64,000 bases of DNA from Streptomyces althioticus (GTDB lineage: Bacteria > Actinomycetota > Actinomycetes > Streptomycetales > Streptomycetaceae), in the NCBI GenBank assembly GCA_014649355.1, contig BMSW01000001.1, positions 496,001-560,000 on the forward strand, given 5' to 3'. The notes under the pieces were generated by a model. That model was not told the origin of the DNA, did no database searches, and saw nothing but the letters and a program-made list of their open reading frames with translations. Every line of letters begins with the position of its first letter. The stretch's first letter is position 1. Positions 8,557 through 16,409 of this stretch are shown here, in pieces. Both the position numbers and the translations under genes were made by a program.

Positions 8557-9384
8557 ATGCCCGGTCGTACGGGCCGGACGCACGGGACCGGTCGGCCGGA
8601 TGGGACCGGTCGGTCGGACGGGACCGGTCGGTCGGACGGGACCGGTAGGACGGGTCGGACCGACGCGGTCCGTCGGCCCCGCACGCCCCTGAGCCGGCAG
8701 CGGGTGCTGTCCGCCGCCGTCGCCCTCGCGGACGAGGGCGGGGCCGACGCGCTGAGCATGCGGAAGATCGCCCTGCGGCTCGACGTCGTCCCCATGGCGC
8801 TCTACAAGCACGTGGCCAACAAGGACGAACTGCTCGACGGCATGATCGACACGGTCGTCGGCGAGATCGACCCGCCGGTCGAGGGCGCGGACTGGAGGAC
8901 CACCGTCCGGCTGCGGGTGCTGTCGGCCCGCCGCATGCTGCTGCGCCACCCGTGGGCGTCCGCGGTCATCGAGACGCGGATGAAGGAGCGCGCCGCCCCG
9001 ACTCCGGCGGTGATGGCCTACCTGGACGGGATGATCGGCGTGTTCCGCGCCGGAGGGTTCTCGCTCGACCTAGTGCACCACGCGATGCACGTCATGGGCA
9101 GCAGACTGCTGGGGTTCTCCCAGGAACTGTTCGTCGACTCCCCGACCCCCGCCGCGCCTACGTCCTGTCCGACCCCCGCCGCGCCCGCGTCCTCCCCGTC
9201 CCCCGAGGAAATGGCCGCGCGTTACCCGAACATCGCCGAGCTGGCCCAGGCGGTCGCCCACGACAGCGGGTCGGTCGTCGGCTCCGGCTGCGACGACCAG
9301 TACGAGTTCGAGTTCGCGCTAAACCTGACCCTGGACGGCCTCGAACGCCTCCGTGGCGCGGCCGCCGCCGACCGACGACGCTGA
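8557..9384 (+). CDS. TetR-family transcriptional regulator
   Basis: The 275-residue regulator has an N-terminal low-complexity arm (to about residue 35), then a TetR DNA-binding domain: [14 protein letters not shown] followed by the helix-turn-helix [19 protein letters not shown] near 65-85. The ligand domain resembles the TetR_C_1 type, with a Pro/Ala-rich insert near 195-215. ATG 8557 has GAGAGGGG eight bases upstream. Three near-identical 15-base palindromes, one before this gene and two before the downstream oxidoreductase gene, identify it as a likely autoregulated local repressor. The ligand is unknown; a quinone-like or electrophilic compound would fit its target gene. Confidence 0.85.
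   Translation: MPGRTGRTHGTGRPDGTGRSDGTGRSDGTGRTGRTDAVRRPRTPLSRQRVLSAAVALADEGGADALSMRKIALRLDVVPMALYKHVANKDELLDGMIDTVVGEIDPPVEGADWRTTVRLRVLSARRMLLRHPWASAVIETRMKERAAPTPAVMAYLDGMIGVFRAGGFSLDLVHHAMHVMGSRLLGFSQELFVDSPTPAAPTSCPTPAAPASSPSPEEMAARYPNIAELAQAVAHDSGSVVGSGCDDQYEFEFALNLTLDGLERLRGAAAADRRR
8579..8652 (+). repeat. 18-bp tandem repeat in the TetR N-terminal arm
   Basis: Units of the form GGGACCGGTCGGTCGGAC repeat about four times and encode [12 protein letters not shown] hexapeptides ahead of the DNA-binding domain. They are absent from ordinary TetR proteins and look like a slippage product. Confidence 0.6.
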
Positions 9385-9399
9385 CGGCCCTCTTGCCAG

Positions 9400-9414
9400 G
9401 TGTACGGCGTACAC
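9400..9414. promoter_or_regulatory. TetR operator site 1 before the oxidoreductase gene
   Basis: GTGTACGGCGTACAC is a perfect palindrome with 7-base arms and one central base. It lies 16 bases after the TetR stop and 27 bases (centre to centre) from its partner site. Confidence 0.7.
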
Positions 9415-9426
9415 CCATCATGACAG

Positions 9427-9441
9427 GTGTACGCCGTACAC
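9427..9441. promoter_or_regulatory. TetR operator site 2 before the oxidoreductase gene
   Basis: GTGTACGCCGTACAC is the exact reverse complement of site 1, so it is the same perfect palindrome read from the other strand. It lies 41 bases before the oxidoreductase start codon. Confidence 0.7.
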
Positions 9442-9482
9442 TCACCCCCCACGTCCACCCCCGGTGCGATGGAGGCGACAGG

Positions 9483-10472
9483 ATGAAGGCGATCGTCCAG
9501 GACCGTTTCGGCCCCCCGGACACCCTCAGGCTCACGGACGTCGACCGCCCCGGGCCGGCGGCCGGACAGGTGCTGGTCCGCGTGCGCGCCGCAGCGGTCA
9601 ACCCGTACGACTGGCACATGCTGCGCGGCGACCCCTACGCGGCCCGGCTGTTGGGCGGGGTCGGCCTGACCCGCCCCAAGCAGCGGGTGGCCGGGATCGA
9701 CGCGGCGGGAGAGGTGACGGCGGTCGGCGCCGGGGTGTCGGGGCTGAGCCCCGGCGACGAGGTGCTCGGCTTCTGCCCCGGGGCCTTCGCCGAGTACGCC
9801 GTCACCACCCCGGACCTTCTGGCCCGCAAGCCCGAGAACCTCACCTTCGAGCAGGCGGCGGCCGCCCCGATGGCGGCGGTGACCGCGCTGCGCGGCATCA
9901 GCACGGTGGGGCGGGTCCGGGCGGGACAGAGCGTGCTGGTGAACGGGGCGGGCGGCGGGATCGGCACGTTCGCCGTGCAGGTGGCCGTGTCGCTGGGGGC
10001 GGAGGTCACCGGCGTGAGCGGCCCGGACAAGGCCGATCTGGTGCGCTCCCTGGGCGCCGCGCACGTCGTCGACCACACCCGCGAGGACTGGACGGACGGA
10101 CGCCGGCTCCACGACGTGATCCTCGACAACGTCGGCGACCGGCCGCCGTCCCGCACGCGCCGCGCACTGACCCCGAGGGGCACGCTGGTGGTGAACGGCG
10201 GAGGATCGCCGGGGCGGGTGTTCGGCGCGATCGGCGCCACGCTGGGCGCGCTGGCACTGAACGCCGTGGTGCGGCAACGGCTTGCGGTGATCCTCCCGGC
10301 GGCCCCGTCCGGCCCGACACGGGCGGACCTGACCGCGGTGACCGAGCTGCTCGGTTCCGGCCGGCTCACCCCGGTGATCGGCCGCACGTACCCCCTCGCG
10401 GACGCCGCCGAGGCCGTACGCCACGTCGAGCAGGGCCATGCGCTCGGCAAGACGGTCCTCACGTTGGGGTGA
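9483..10472 (+). CDS. Zinc-free NAD(P)-dependent quinone oxidoreductase-like MDR protein
   Basis: The 329-residue protein is a medium-chain dehydrogenase/reductase of the quinone-oxidoreductase branch. An N-terminal GroES-like domain carries AAAVNPYDWHMLRGD, where catalytic zinc ligands of alcohol dehydrogenases are absent. The Rossmann domain has NGAGGGIGTFAVQVAVSLGAEVTGV near 155-180. ATG 9483 follows GGAGGCGACAGG. The two TetR operators lie directly upstream, so expression is probably repressed until the TetR ligand appears. The likely reaction is NADPH-dependent reduction of quinones or enones; the substrate is unknown. Confidence 0.88.
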   Translation: MKAIVQDRFGPPDTLRLTDVDRPGPAAGQVLVRVRAAAVNPYDWHMLRGDPYAARLLGGVGLTRPKQRVAGIDAAGEVTAVGAGVSGLSPGDEVLGFCPGAFAEYAVTTPDLLARKPENLTFEQAAAAPMAAVTALRGISTVGRVRAGQSVLVNGAGGGIGTFAVQVAVSLGAEVTGVSGPDKADLVRSLGAAHVVDHTREDWTDGRRLHDVILDNVGDRPPSRTRRALTPRGTLVVNGGGSPGRVFGAIGATLGALALNAVVRQRLAVILPAAPSGPTRADLTAVTELLGSGRLTPVIGRTYPLADAAEAVRHVEQGHALGKTVLTLG

Positions 10473-10700
10473 GCCGGGACGCGCCTGTGCAAACCGTGAC
10501 GTGGCGCGTCCCGGGCATGGGGGACGACACCCATGCCGCGCGTCATCCGTGCGGGTGCCACCCCTCCATCAGTGGGTGTCGTCACGGATGGCCTCGGTTT
10601 CCGCGACGGGTGAAGGTGTGATCACCACACTTCGTAGCCCCCTGCCGCCGCCTGGTGCGCGCGTGGGGCGCCGAACCACTCGGAGGGAGTCCGCACCCTG

Positions 10701-10766
10701 ATGCACGCGGCGCCGCAGCGAACCGGCCTGGACGACGACCTGTTCCCCTTCGGCAGTCCGCGGTGA
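10701..10766 (+). CDS. Small leader-type ORF coupled to the ArsB/NhaD transporter gene
   Basis: ATG 10701 opens a 21-codon frame (MHAAPQRTGLDDDLFPFGSPR) whose TGA (10764-10766) overlaps the GTG start of the transporter as GTGA. GGAGGG stands 13 bases upstream, a rather long spacing. The overlap is the same kind used by true gene pairs in this window, so it may be a translated leader that couples transporter synthesis. No family is recognised, and chance is a real alternative. Confidence 0.35.
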   Translation: MHAAPQRTGLDDDLFPFGSPR

Positions 10767-12061
10767 GCGTCACGGCGTGGATGGCGGTGGCGGTCTTCGC
10801 CGCCGTCTATGTGCTGATCGCCACCGAGTGGGTGCACCGGGTCGCCGCAGCACTGGGCGGCGCGGTGCTGATGCTGCTCATCGGCGCGACCGATGCCGAG
10901 CACGCCTTCTTCTCCGAGGACTCGGGCATCGACTGGAACGTCATCTTCCTGCTGCTCGGGATGATGCTGATCGTCGCGGTGCTGAAACGCACCGGCGTCT
11001 TCGAGTTCATCGCCATCTGGGCGGCGAGACGGGCACGCGGGCGGCCGTACCGGCTGATGGTGCTGCTGGTCGTGGCGACCGGCTTCCTGTCGGCGTGGCT
11101 GGACAACGTCACCACGGTGCTGCTGATCGCGCCGGTGACGATCCTGGTCTGCCGACGGCTCGGGTTGCCGGCGGTGCCGTTCCTCATCGCCGAGGTGATG
11201 GCTTGCAACATAGGCGGCGCGGCGACCCTCATCGGGGATCCGCCCAACATCATGATCGGCTCCCGGGCGGACCTGTCGTTCAACGACTTCCTGGTCCACA
11301 TGACGCCCGTCGTCGTCGTCCTGATGATCATCTTCGTGCTGATGTGCCGGGTGATGTTCCGCAAGGCGTTCCACTACGACCCCGAGCGCGCCGCGTCGCT
11401 CATGGAGCTGGACCCGAAGGCGGAGATCAAGGACAAGCGCCTGCTGCTGATCAGCGGTGTGGTGATCGTCGCCGTGATGGTGTGCTTCGTGCTGCACACC
11501 TGGCTCCACATGGAGCCCTCGGTGGTGGCCATGAGCGGCGGTCTGCTGCTGCTCGCGCTGTCCCGGCTCAGCCCCGGGGACGTGGTCAAGGACGTCGAGT
11601 GGGAGACGCTGGCGTTCTTCGCGGGACTGTTCGTCATGGTCGGCGGGATGGTGCAGACGGGCATCATCGGCGACCTGGGTGAATTGGCCGCGGAGGCGAC
11701 CGGCGGCAACCTCGAGGCGACGTCCATGGCGCTGGTCTTCGGCTCCGTGATCCCGTCGGCGATCATCGACAACATTCCGTTCGTCGCGTCGGTGAGCCCG
11801 ATCGTCAGCGAGATCGTGGCGTCGGCGGGCGGCTCCGGCGAGGCGGAGATGCTGTGGTGGTCGTTCGCGCTGGGTGCGGACCTGGCCGGAAACGCGACGA
11901 TCATCGCGTCGTCGGCCAACGTGGTGGTGATCGGCATCGCCGAGCGAGAGGGCCATCACATCTCGTTCTGGCAGTTCAGCAAGTACGGCCTGATCGTCAC
12001 GGCGGTGACCGTGTCGGTGGCGGCGGCGTACGTCTGGCTGAGGTACTTCGCACTGGCCTGA
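10763..12061 (+). CDS. ArsB/NhaD-superfamily (SLC13-like) membrane transporter
   Basis: The 432-residue polytopic protein has about 11-12 predicted membrane helices. Family hallmarks include WNVIFLLLGMMLIVAVLKRTG near 55, the unwound half-helix motif GGAATLIGDPPNIMIGS near 152-168, and its second-repeat counterpart VIPSAIIDNIPFVASVSPIV near 330-350. These belong to the ion-transporter superfamily that includes arsenite pumps, NhaD Na+/H+ antiporters and P-protein relatives. GTG 10763 was chosen for its overlap with the short upstream frame; ATG 10781 is the alternative. No arsR or arsC is nearby, so sodium or organic-anion transport is as likely as arsenite. Confidence 0.82.
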   Translation: MSVTAWMAVAVFAAVYVLIATEWVHRVAAALGGAVLMLLIGATDAEHAFFSEDSGIDWNVIFLLLGMMLIVAVLKRTGVFEFIAIWAARRARGRPYRLMVLLVVATGFLSAWLDNVTTVLLIAPVTILVCRRLGLPAVPFLIAEVMACNIGGAATLIGDPPNIMIGSRADLSFNDFLVHMTPVVVVLMIIFVLMCRVMFRKAFHYDPERAASLMELDPKAEIKDKRLLLISGVVIVAVMVCFVLHTWLHMEPSVVAMSGGLLLLALSRLSPGDVVKDVEWETLAFFAGLFVMVGGMVQTGIIGDLGELAAEATGGNLEATSMALVFGSVIPSAIIDNIPFVASVSPIVSEIVASAGGSGEAEMLWWSFALGADLAGNATIIASSANVVVIGIAEREGHHISFWQFSKYGLIVTAVTVSVAAAYVWLRYFALA

Positions 12062-12239
12062 GCGGCGTTGCGTCACCGGCGGAACACGGTGAGCTGCCAG
12101 GCGTTTTACGCGCCTCGTACATGTATGCGACGTACAGGAAATTTGTCGTACGGTAAACTTTACCTGGCCTTGGGGCTCTGTTGAGCTGCCGAACGCTCAG
12201 TCCGCGAGACGCGGACCCGGATGCGAGGGGGGACGTGAC

Positions 12240-12344
12240 ATGAATCGACGCGCAGTACGCCGCGACACGGACCGGCCCGTGCGCATCGACATCACCCCCC
12301 GCGACAGCGTTCCCGAACCCGGCGCCACCGTCTCCGGCGCCTGA
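12240..12344 (+). CDS. Hypothetical 34-residue Arg-rich peptide with a strong ribosome site
   Basis: ATG 12240 follows GAGGGGGG by seven bases, one of the best ribosome sites in the window. The frame encodes a basic start (MNRRAVRRDTDRPVRIDITP) and a short acidic and small-residue tail. It precedes the CPA2 antiporter gene by 233 bases. An AT-richer stretch with GTAAACTTTAC (about 12151-12164) lies upstream and could hold its promoter. No family is recognised. It may be a real small protein or a regulatory leader for the antiporter. Confidence 0.45.
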   Translation: MNRRAVRRDTDRPVRIDITPRDSVPEPGATVSGA

Positions 12345-12577
12345 CCCGCCCGGCCGCCCGCCCCTCCGTCAAGGGCGCGGCAGCCCGCCCGTACGCCACC
12401 GCCCGCCCGACCGGGCCCCGGCGTCGCGCCGTACGCGGACCAGGACCACCCGCCGTCACCCCACACCGCACCCCGCGGACCCCGCGCGCGACCCGGCGCC
12501 CCGCCGTCCGCCCGCGCACCACCCGAGCCCCTTACAGGCACTGACGCCGCCGTCACCGACCCGGAGGACCGACGCCC

Positions 12578-13780
12578 GTGCACAACACCGCCACCATGCT
12601 CATCGAACTGGGCGCCATCATCCTCGCCCTGGGCCTGCTGGGCCGCCTCGCCGGACGCGTGGGCTTCTCGCCCATCCCGCTCTACCTGCTCGCCGGGCTC
12701 GCCTTCGGTCACGGAGGCATCCTTCCGCTGCAGGCCAGCGAGGAGTTCACCGCCGTCGGCGCCGAGATCGGCGTCATCCTGCTGCTGCTCATGCTGGGCC
12801 TGGAGTACAGCGCGTCCGAGCTGGTCACCAACCTGAAGACGCAGTACCCGTCCGGGGCGGTGGACTTCGTCCTCAACGCGGTACCGGGCGCGGTGGCGGC
12901 GCTCATCCTGGGCTGGGGCCCGGTCGCGGCGGTCGCGCTGGCCGGTGTCACGTGGATCTCCTCCTCCGGCGTGATCGCGAAGGTGCTCGGGGACCTGCGC
13001 CGGCTCGGCAACCGCGAGACACCGGTGGTGCTCGGCGTCCTCGTCATCGAGGACCTGGCGATGGCGGTCTACCTGCCGATCCTCACCGCCGTGCTGGCGG
13101 GAGCCGGTCTCGCGGGCGGCTCGGTCACCCTGCTGATCGCGCTCGGCACCGTGGGCGCGGTCCTCTACCTGGCACTGCGCCACGGACGCCTGATCAGCCG
13201 CGCGGTGTCCTCGGACAACGCGGAGATGCTGCTGTTGGTCGTGCTCGGCCTGACGCTCCTCGTCGCGGGCGTCGCGCAGGAACTGCAGGTGTCGGCGGCC
13301 GTCGGCGCGTTCCTCGTGGGCATCGCCCTGTCCGGTGAGGTCGCCGAGGGCGCGAGCAACCTGCTCACCCCGCTGCGGGACCTGTTCGCCGCCGTCTTCT
13401 TCGTCTTCTTCGGCCTGTCCACCGACCCGGCCGACATCCCGCCGGTGCTGGTCCCGGCGCTGCTCCTGGCGATCGTCACCGCGTTCACGAAGATCGGGAC
13501 GGGCTGGTACGCGGCCCGGCGCGCCGGCATCAAGGGCGCGGGCCGCTGGAGGGCGGGCGGCACGCTGGTGGCGCGCGGTGAGTTCTCCATCGTCATCGCG
13601 GGCCTCGCGGTCGGCGTGGAGCCCCGCATCGGCCCGCTGGCCACGGCGTACGTCCTGATCCTGGTCGTCGTCGGCCCGCTGACCGCGCGCTGGACCGAGC
13701 CGCTGGCCCGCAAGCTCACCGGCCGTCCGGAGACGCCGGTCGAGGCGGAGCGGGTGGCGTCGGAGCCGGCGAAGGTGTGA
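12578..13780 (+). CDS. CPA2-family cation/proton antiporter (KefB/KefC-like membrane subunit)
   Basis: The 400-residue protein has 12-13 hydrophobic segments and lacks the cytoplasmic RCK domain of full-length KefC. Motifs include PIPLYLLAGLAFGHGG near 32-47 and LLLLMLGLEYSASELV near 67-85. The helix VLVIEDLAMAVYLPIL near 150 contains the CPA2 acidic residue. GTG 12578 follows GGAGG by ten bases. The missing regulatory domain is supplied by the convergent RCK-C gene just downstream (stop codons 3 bases apart), so the two probably form one K+ or Na+/H+ efflux system. Confidence 0.87.
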   Translation: MHNTATMLIELGAIILALGLLGRLAGRVGFSPIPLYLLAGLAFGHGGILPLQASEEFTAVGAEIGVILLLLMLGLEYSASELVTNLKTQYPSGAVDFVLNAVPGAVAALILGWGPVAAVALAGVTWISSSGVIAKVLGDLRRLGNRETPVVLGVLVIEDLAMAVYLPILTAVLAGAGLAGGSVTLLIALGTVGAVLYLALRHGRLISRAVSSDNAEMLLLVVLGLTLLVAGVAQELQVSAAVGAFLVGIALSGEVAEGASNLLTPLRDLFAAVFFVFFGLSTDPADIPPVLVPALLLAIVTAFTKIGTGWYAARRAGIKGAGRWRAGGTLVARGEFSIVIAGLAVGVEPRIGPLATAYVLILVVVGPLTARWTEPLARKLTGRPETPVEAERVASEPAKV

Positions 13781-13783
13781 GGG

Positions 13784-14272
13784 CTACTCGCGGCCGAGGA
13801 TGTCGGCGGCGACGCCGACGCCCTCGCGGGTGCCGATGACGATGAGGGTGTCACCGCCGGCCAGCCGGAAGTCCGGGCCCGGCGACGGGATGGCCTCGGC
13901 GCGGCGCAGCACGGCGACGACGGACACACCGGTCTCGGTGCGCATCCGGGTGTCGCCGAGCACGCGCCCGTTCCAGTAGGAGGTCGACGGCAGCTCGATC
14001 CGCTCGGCGACCAGCCCCAGCTCGGCCGTCGCCAGCAGGTTCGGGCTGTGGTGCGAGGGAAGCAGTGCGTCGACGACCGTGGCGGCCTCCTCGGCGTTCA
14101 GCTTCAGGCACACCGCGGTGTCGTCCGGGTCGTCCCTGCGGTAGACGTTCAGCGTCCGGGAACCGTCGAGATGGGCGATCACCGACAACCGCCGCCGCTC
14201 CCGCGTCACGAGGTCGTAACGCACCCCGATCCCCGGCAGCGGAGTGTGCCCCATCCGCCCAGCGCCGCCCAT
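13784..14272 (-). CDS. RCK-C (TrkA-C) domain regulatory subunit of the adjacent antiporter
   Basis: The 162-residue cytoplasmic protein resembles KhtT/YhaT-type gating subunits. The N-terminal part (LPGIGVRYDLVTRERRRLSVIAHLDGSR) is typical of this family, and residues 85-160 form an RCK-C fold ending FRLAGGDTLIVIGTREGV. ATG 14272 follows GGGGACGGTC. It is convergent with the antiporter, and the tail-to-tail partners are separated by three bases. RCK-C domains bind ligands such as nucleotides or cyclic di-AMP; the ligand here is not visible. Confidence 0.82.
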   Translation of the reverse strand: MGGAGRMGHTPLPGIGVRYDLVTRERRRLSVIAHLDGSRTLNVYRRDDPDDTAVCLKLNAEEAATVVDALLPSHHSPNLLATAELGLVAERIELPSTSYWNGRVLGDTRMRTETGVSVVAVLRRAEAIPSPGPDFRLAGGDTLIVIGTREGVGVAADILGRE

Positions 14273-14402
14273 GACCGTCCCCCTACACCGTCTCGAATTC
14301 ACCTACGGGCCATGACCGACGGCACCCTACGGCACGGGGGGTCGGGGGGCGACATCCGGGCCGGGGGAGCGGCAGCTCTCGTCGGCCGAACCCCTCCGAT
14401 AT

Positions 14403-14434
14403 ATCGAGGCGTGTGTACTGATATACGTCTCGAT
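14403..14434. promoter_or_regulatory. Candidate VapB operator: 12-bp inverted repeat with 8-bp spacer
   Basis: ATCGAGGCGTGT (14403-14414) and ATACGTCTCGAT (14423-14434) form arms with two mismatches. They lie 17-49 bases before the antitoxin start in an AT-richer segment containing GATATA sequences. Toxin-antitoxin promoters are usually autoregulated at such repeats. Confidence 0.6.
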
Positions 14435-14451
14435 GTTCAGGGAGGGTGTTC

Positions 14452-14679
14452 ATGAGCAGAACCGTCATCGACCTCGACGACGAGGCCCTGGCGGCCGCGG
14501 CGAAGGAACTGGGCACGACCACGAAGCGGGACACCATCAACACCGCTCTGCGTGAAGTAGTGGCCCGCAACCGCCGCCTGCGCGCCCTGGGTGAAATCCA
14601 GGACCTCGCGGACGAAGGGGCTTTCGACGCCGAGTTCCTCCTGGACAAGCGCAACTACCGGGGCGGTCCCGCGAGGTGA
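14452..14679 (+). CDS. vapB: Type II antitoxin, VapB family
   Basis: The 75-residue protein has an N-terminal ribbon-helix-helix-like DNA-binding part ([20 protein letters not shown], then [21 protein letters not shown]). Its C-terminal tail, with acidic residues and an [10 protein letters not shown] end, is typical of antitoxins that wrap VapC. ATG 14452 follows AGGGAGGG. The stop overlaps the toxin start as GTGA (14676-14679). The partner toxin is frameshifted, so the antitoxin may be an orphan. Confidence 0.85.
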   Translation: MSRTVIDLDDEALAAAAKELGTTTKRDTINTALREVVARNRRLRALGEIQDLADEGAFDAEFLLDKRNYRGGPAR

Positions 14680-15087
14680 GCGTGGCCGACCACCTCATCG
14701 ACACCTCGGCCCTGGTGCGCATGCTGCTGCGTCAGGCGACCGCGGAGTGGGAGCAGCGGATGGGGGCGGGCTTGCTTGGTCGCCCTGTGCGACCTGACCG
14801 AACTCGAAGTGCTCTGTTCTGCGCGATCGGCGGCGGATCGTGAGGCCCTGCGGGAGCGCCTGAACCAGTTCACGTGGTGCGCCATGCCCGATGGCATCTA
14901 CCGGCGCGCACGAGTCGTCCAGCGGGACCTCACGGCGAAAGGTGAACACCGCAGTGCCGGCGCGGTCGACCTCCTTGTGGCCGCCGTCGCGGAAGAGTCG
15001 GGACTGACGCTGTTGCACCACGACCCCGACTTCGAGACCCTCGCGCGCGTCACGGGGCAGCCGGTCCGGATGATCGATCTGAAGTAG
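14676..15087 (+). pseudogene. vapC: VapC PIN-domain toxin, frameshifted by a 4-bp tandem duplication
   Basis: The first frame starts at GTG 14676 and encodes the PIN N-terminus (VADHLIDTSALVRMLLRQ, with the first catalytic Asp). It continues to EWEQRMGAGL, then loses frame and stops at 14841-14843 after 55 codons. From 14776 the next frame encodes the rest of the PIN fold (VALCDLTELEVLCSARS, later AVDLLVAAVAEESGLTLLHHD). Sequence at 14771-14778 is CTTGCTTG; removing one CTTG restores a continuous protein of 135 residues, the usual VapC length. The defect inactivates the RNase unless frameshifting rescues it or it is a sequencing error. Confidence 0.85.
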
Positions 15088-15250
15088 TCGATGGTCGTGC
15101 TTCGCCGCGGACTGTGGATTCGACCAGGTCGCGCAGCGCACGGAGTGCCGTGTCCATGGCCTGGGTCCCCACTCGGGTGAGGGCGATCCGGGTACGTCGC
15201 CTGGACGGGGAGTGGTCGGCAGGTCGTTTCGAGTGGCCGCCCGCCGCCCG

Positions 15251-15256
15251 TAGAAT
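15251..15256 (+). promoter_or_regulatory. -10 element for a leaderless transcript of the DUF6233-like gene
   Basis: TAGAAT ends seven bases before GTG 15264, leaving no room for a ribosome site. This matches the actinomycete TANNNT hexamer and leaderless start geometry. Confidence 0.5.
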
Positions 15257-15263
15257 CGAACGT

Positions 15264-15620
15264 GTGAGCGACCAACCGTCCCGACTGGAGCTGCTGCGCT
15301 TCGCGCGGCGGGTGGTCGTGCAGCAGGCGACGGCTGCCGTGCGGCAGCTCGATGGTTGGATCGCGGACGAGGAGCGGCGCGAGGCCGAGCGGCGACGGGG
15401 TGAGGAGATGCGGCCTCCGCCTCCGGAGTGGCTGCTCCAGCACGGGCTGAACCGGAGAAACGTGGACGCCGTCCACGTCGGAGACTGCTGGGCGGCCGCG
15501 AAGTCGGGCAGGTGTCGCCCGGCGTCGCGCGAACAGGTGGTGGAGGCGCTGCGGCACGGCGTGCCGGCGTGCGCGCACTGCCGCCCGGACACGGCGCTGG
15601 GCCTCCTGGACAACCCGTGA
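15264..15620 (+). CDS. Hypothetical Streptomyces protein, DUF6233-like
   Basis: The 118-residue soluble protein starts at GTG 15264 directly behind a TAGAAT element. Features are LELLRFARRVVVQQATAAV at the N-terminus, a strongly charged helix (IADEERREAERRRGEEM), PPPEWLLQHGLN, a VHVGDCWAAAKSGRCRP segment and a C-terminal ACAHCRPDTALG that could bind metal with the earlier cysteines. Similar proteins are scattered through Streptomyces accessory regions, often in many copies. No function is known to me. The family name is from memory. Confidence 0.7.
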   Translation: MSDQPSRLELLRFARRVVVQQATAAVRQLDGWIADEERREAERRRGEEMRPPPPEWLLQHGLNRRNVDAVHVGDCWAAAKSGRCRPASREQVVEALRHGVPACAHCRPDTALGLLDNP

Positions 15621-15630
15621 CGGGAGCAGC

Positions 15631-15891
15631 TCAAGCGTCGTCACACCTCTCCAAGACCAAGCGCGCCGAACCGTCTTCGAGCCCGTTGCTCTCCTCCAGA
15701 TGGAGATGAGCACCATCGGGCGTGCCGTCCTGGGCCAGTGTGAGGAGGTGGCCGGCCAGGGTCTTCAACCCGGCGGAGTTGGCCTCGATGACGATCTCCC
15801 CGCCCAGGTTGCGGACGTTGATGCGTGCGCCTGCCTCCCAGGTGAAGACTCTGGTGGTTCCGTCGGTCACCACGCTCAGGTGAGTGGTCAT
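15631..15891 (-). CDS. Small Imm32-like protein of unknown function
   Basis: The 86-residue acidic protein contains WEAGARINVRNLGGEIVIEAN, AGLKTLAGHLLTLAQDGTPDGAHLHLEE and a C-terminal LVLERCDD, the sequence type often labelled Imm32 immunity protein in Streptomyces. ATG 15891 avoids a low-complexity extension from 15927. No toxin gene is adjacent, so immunity function is doubtful here. It lies tail-to-tail with the DUF6233-like gene. Confidence 0.65.
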   Translation of the reverse strand: MTTHLSVVTDGTTRVFTWEAGARINVRNLGGEIVIEANSAGLKTLAGHLLTLAQDGTPDGAHLHLEESNGLEDGSARLVLERCDDA

Positions 15892-16016
15892 CGACGGCGA
15901 GGTGCTGGGTTCAGGGGCCATGCTCAAGCATCGCGTATTCGTGCAAGCGTCCCGGCAAGCATCTTCTCCTTCGTTACTCCCGACGTCGGGACGTCAGCCT
16001 GTGGCCGCCCGGATTG

Positions 16017-16352
16017 CTAGCTGCTGACACCGGTGAGCTCTGTGAACGCAACTGTTCCTGAGGAACCGATCAGGAAGCCGATCAGAACACCGCCCCAGAA
16101 GTCCTCGACGTTGATGAAGGACTGTGCCTCGGACTTCCGTGCTGCGAGGACGATCGCGGCCGTGCTCAGGATGACCGCGAGCACGAGGGAGCCATTAGCC
16201 GTCCCAAGATGGTCGTGAAAGAGAGGGACGGACATCGACTGGTGCCGAGGCGGATGGGTCGGCAGGCTCAGCTCCACCGCGTCGATCCAGACGGGCACCG
16301 CGAAAGGGTTCTTGACGTGCGAGTAGACGATGAAGTCCGTACCTGAGTACAC
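16017..16352 (-). CDS. Hypothetical small membrane protein
   Basis: The 111-residue product opens with a possible beta-type segment (FIVYSHVKNPFAVPVWIDAVELSLP). Two hydrophobic helices follow (SLVLAVILSTAAIVLAA near 55-70 and FWGGVLIGFLIGSSGTVAFTEL near 85-106). The GTG start at 16352 has a poor ribosome site. I do not recognise the family. It may be a trimmed remnant of a longer membrane protein, in line with the decayed surroundings. Confidence 0.5.
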   Translation of the reverse strand: MYSGTDFIVYSHVKNPFAVPVWIDAVELSLPTHPPRHQSMSVPLFHDHLGTANGSLVLAVILSTAAIVLAARKSEAQSFINVEDFWGGVLIGFLIGSSGTVAFTELTGVSS

Positions 16353-16409
16353 CTGCGGGACGGATAGATAAACCGTGAGCCTCCCGAAGGTTCACCGGGC
16401 GCGATTACG

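Noticed and set aside
10617..10633. GTGTGATCACCACAC resembling a Crp site before the ArsB/NhaD-type gene
   Set aside because: The GNCAC half does not fit after the six-base spacer, so I do not call it.
14341..14356. GTCGGGG-like match to the tRNA-Pro 3' end as an attachment site
   Set aside because: Only seven consecutive bases agree with the tRNA 3' end, too few to call an att duplicate.
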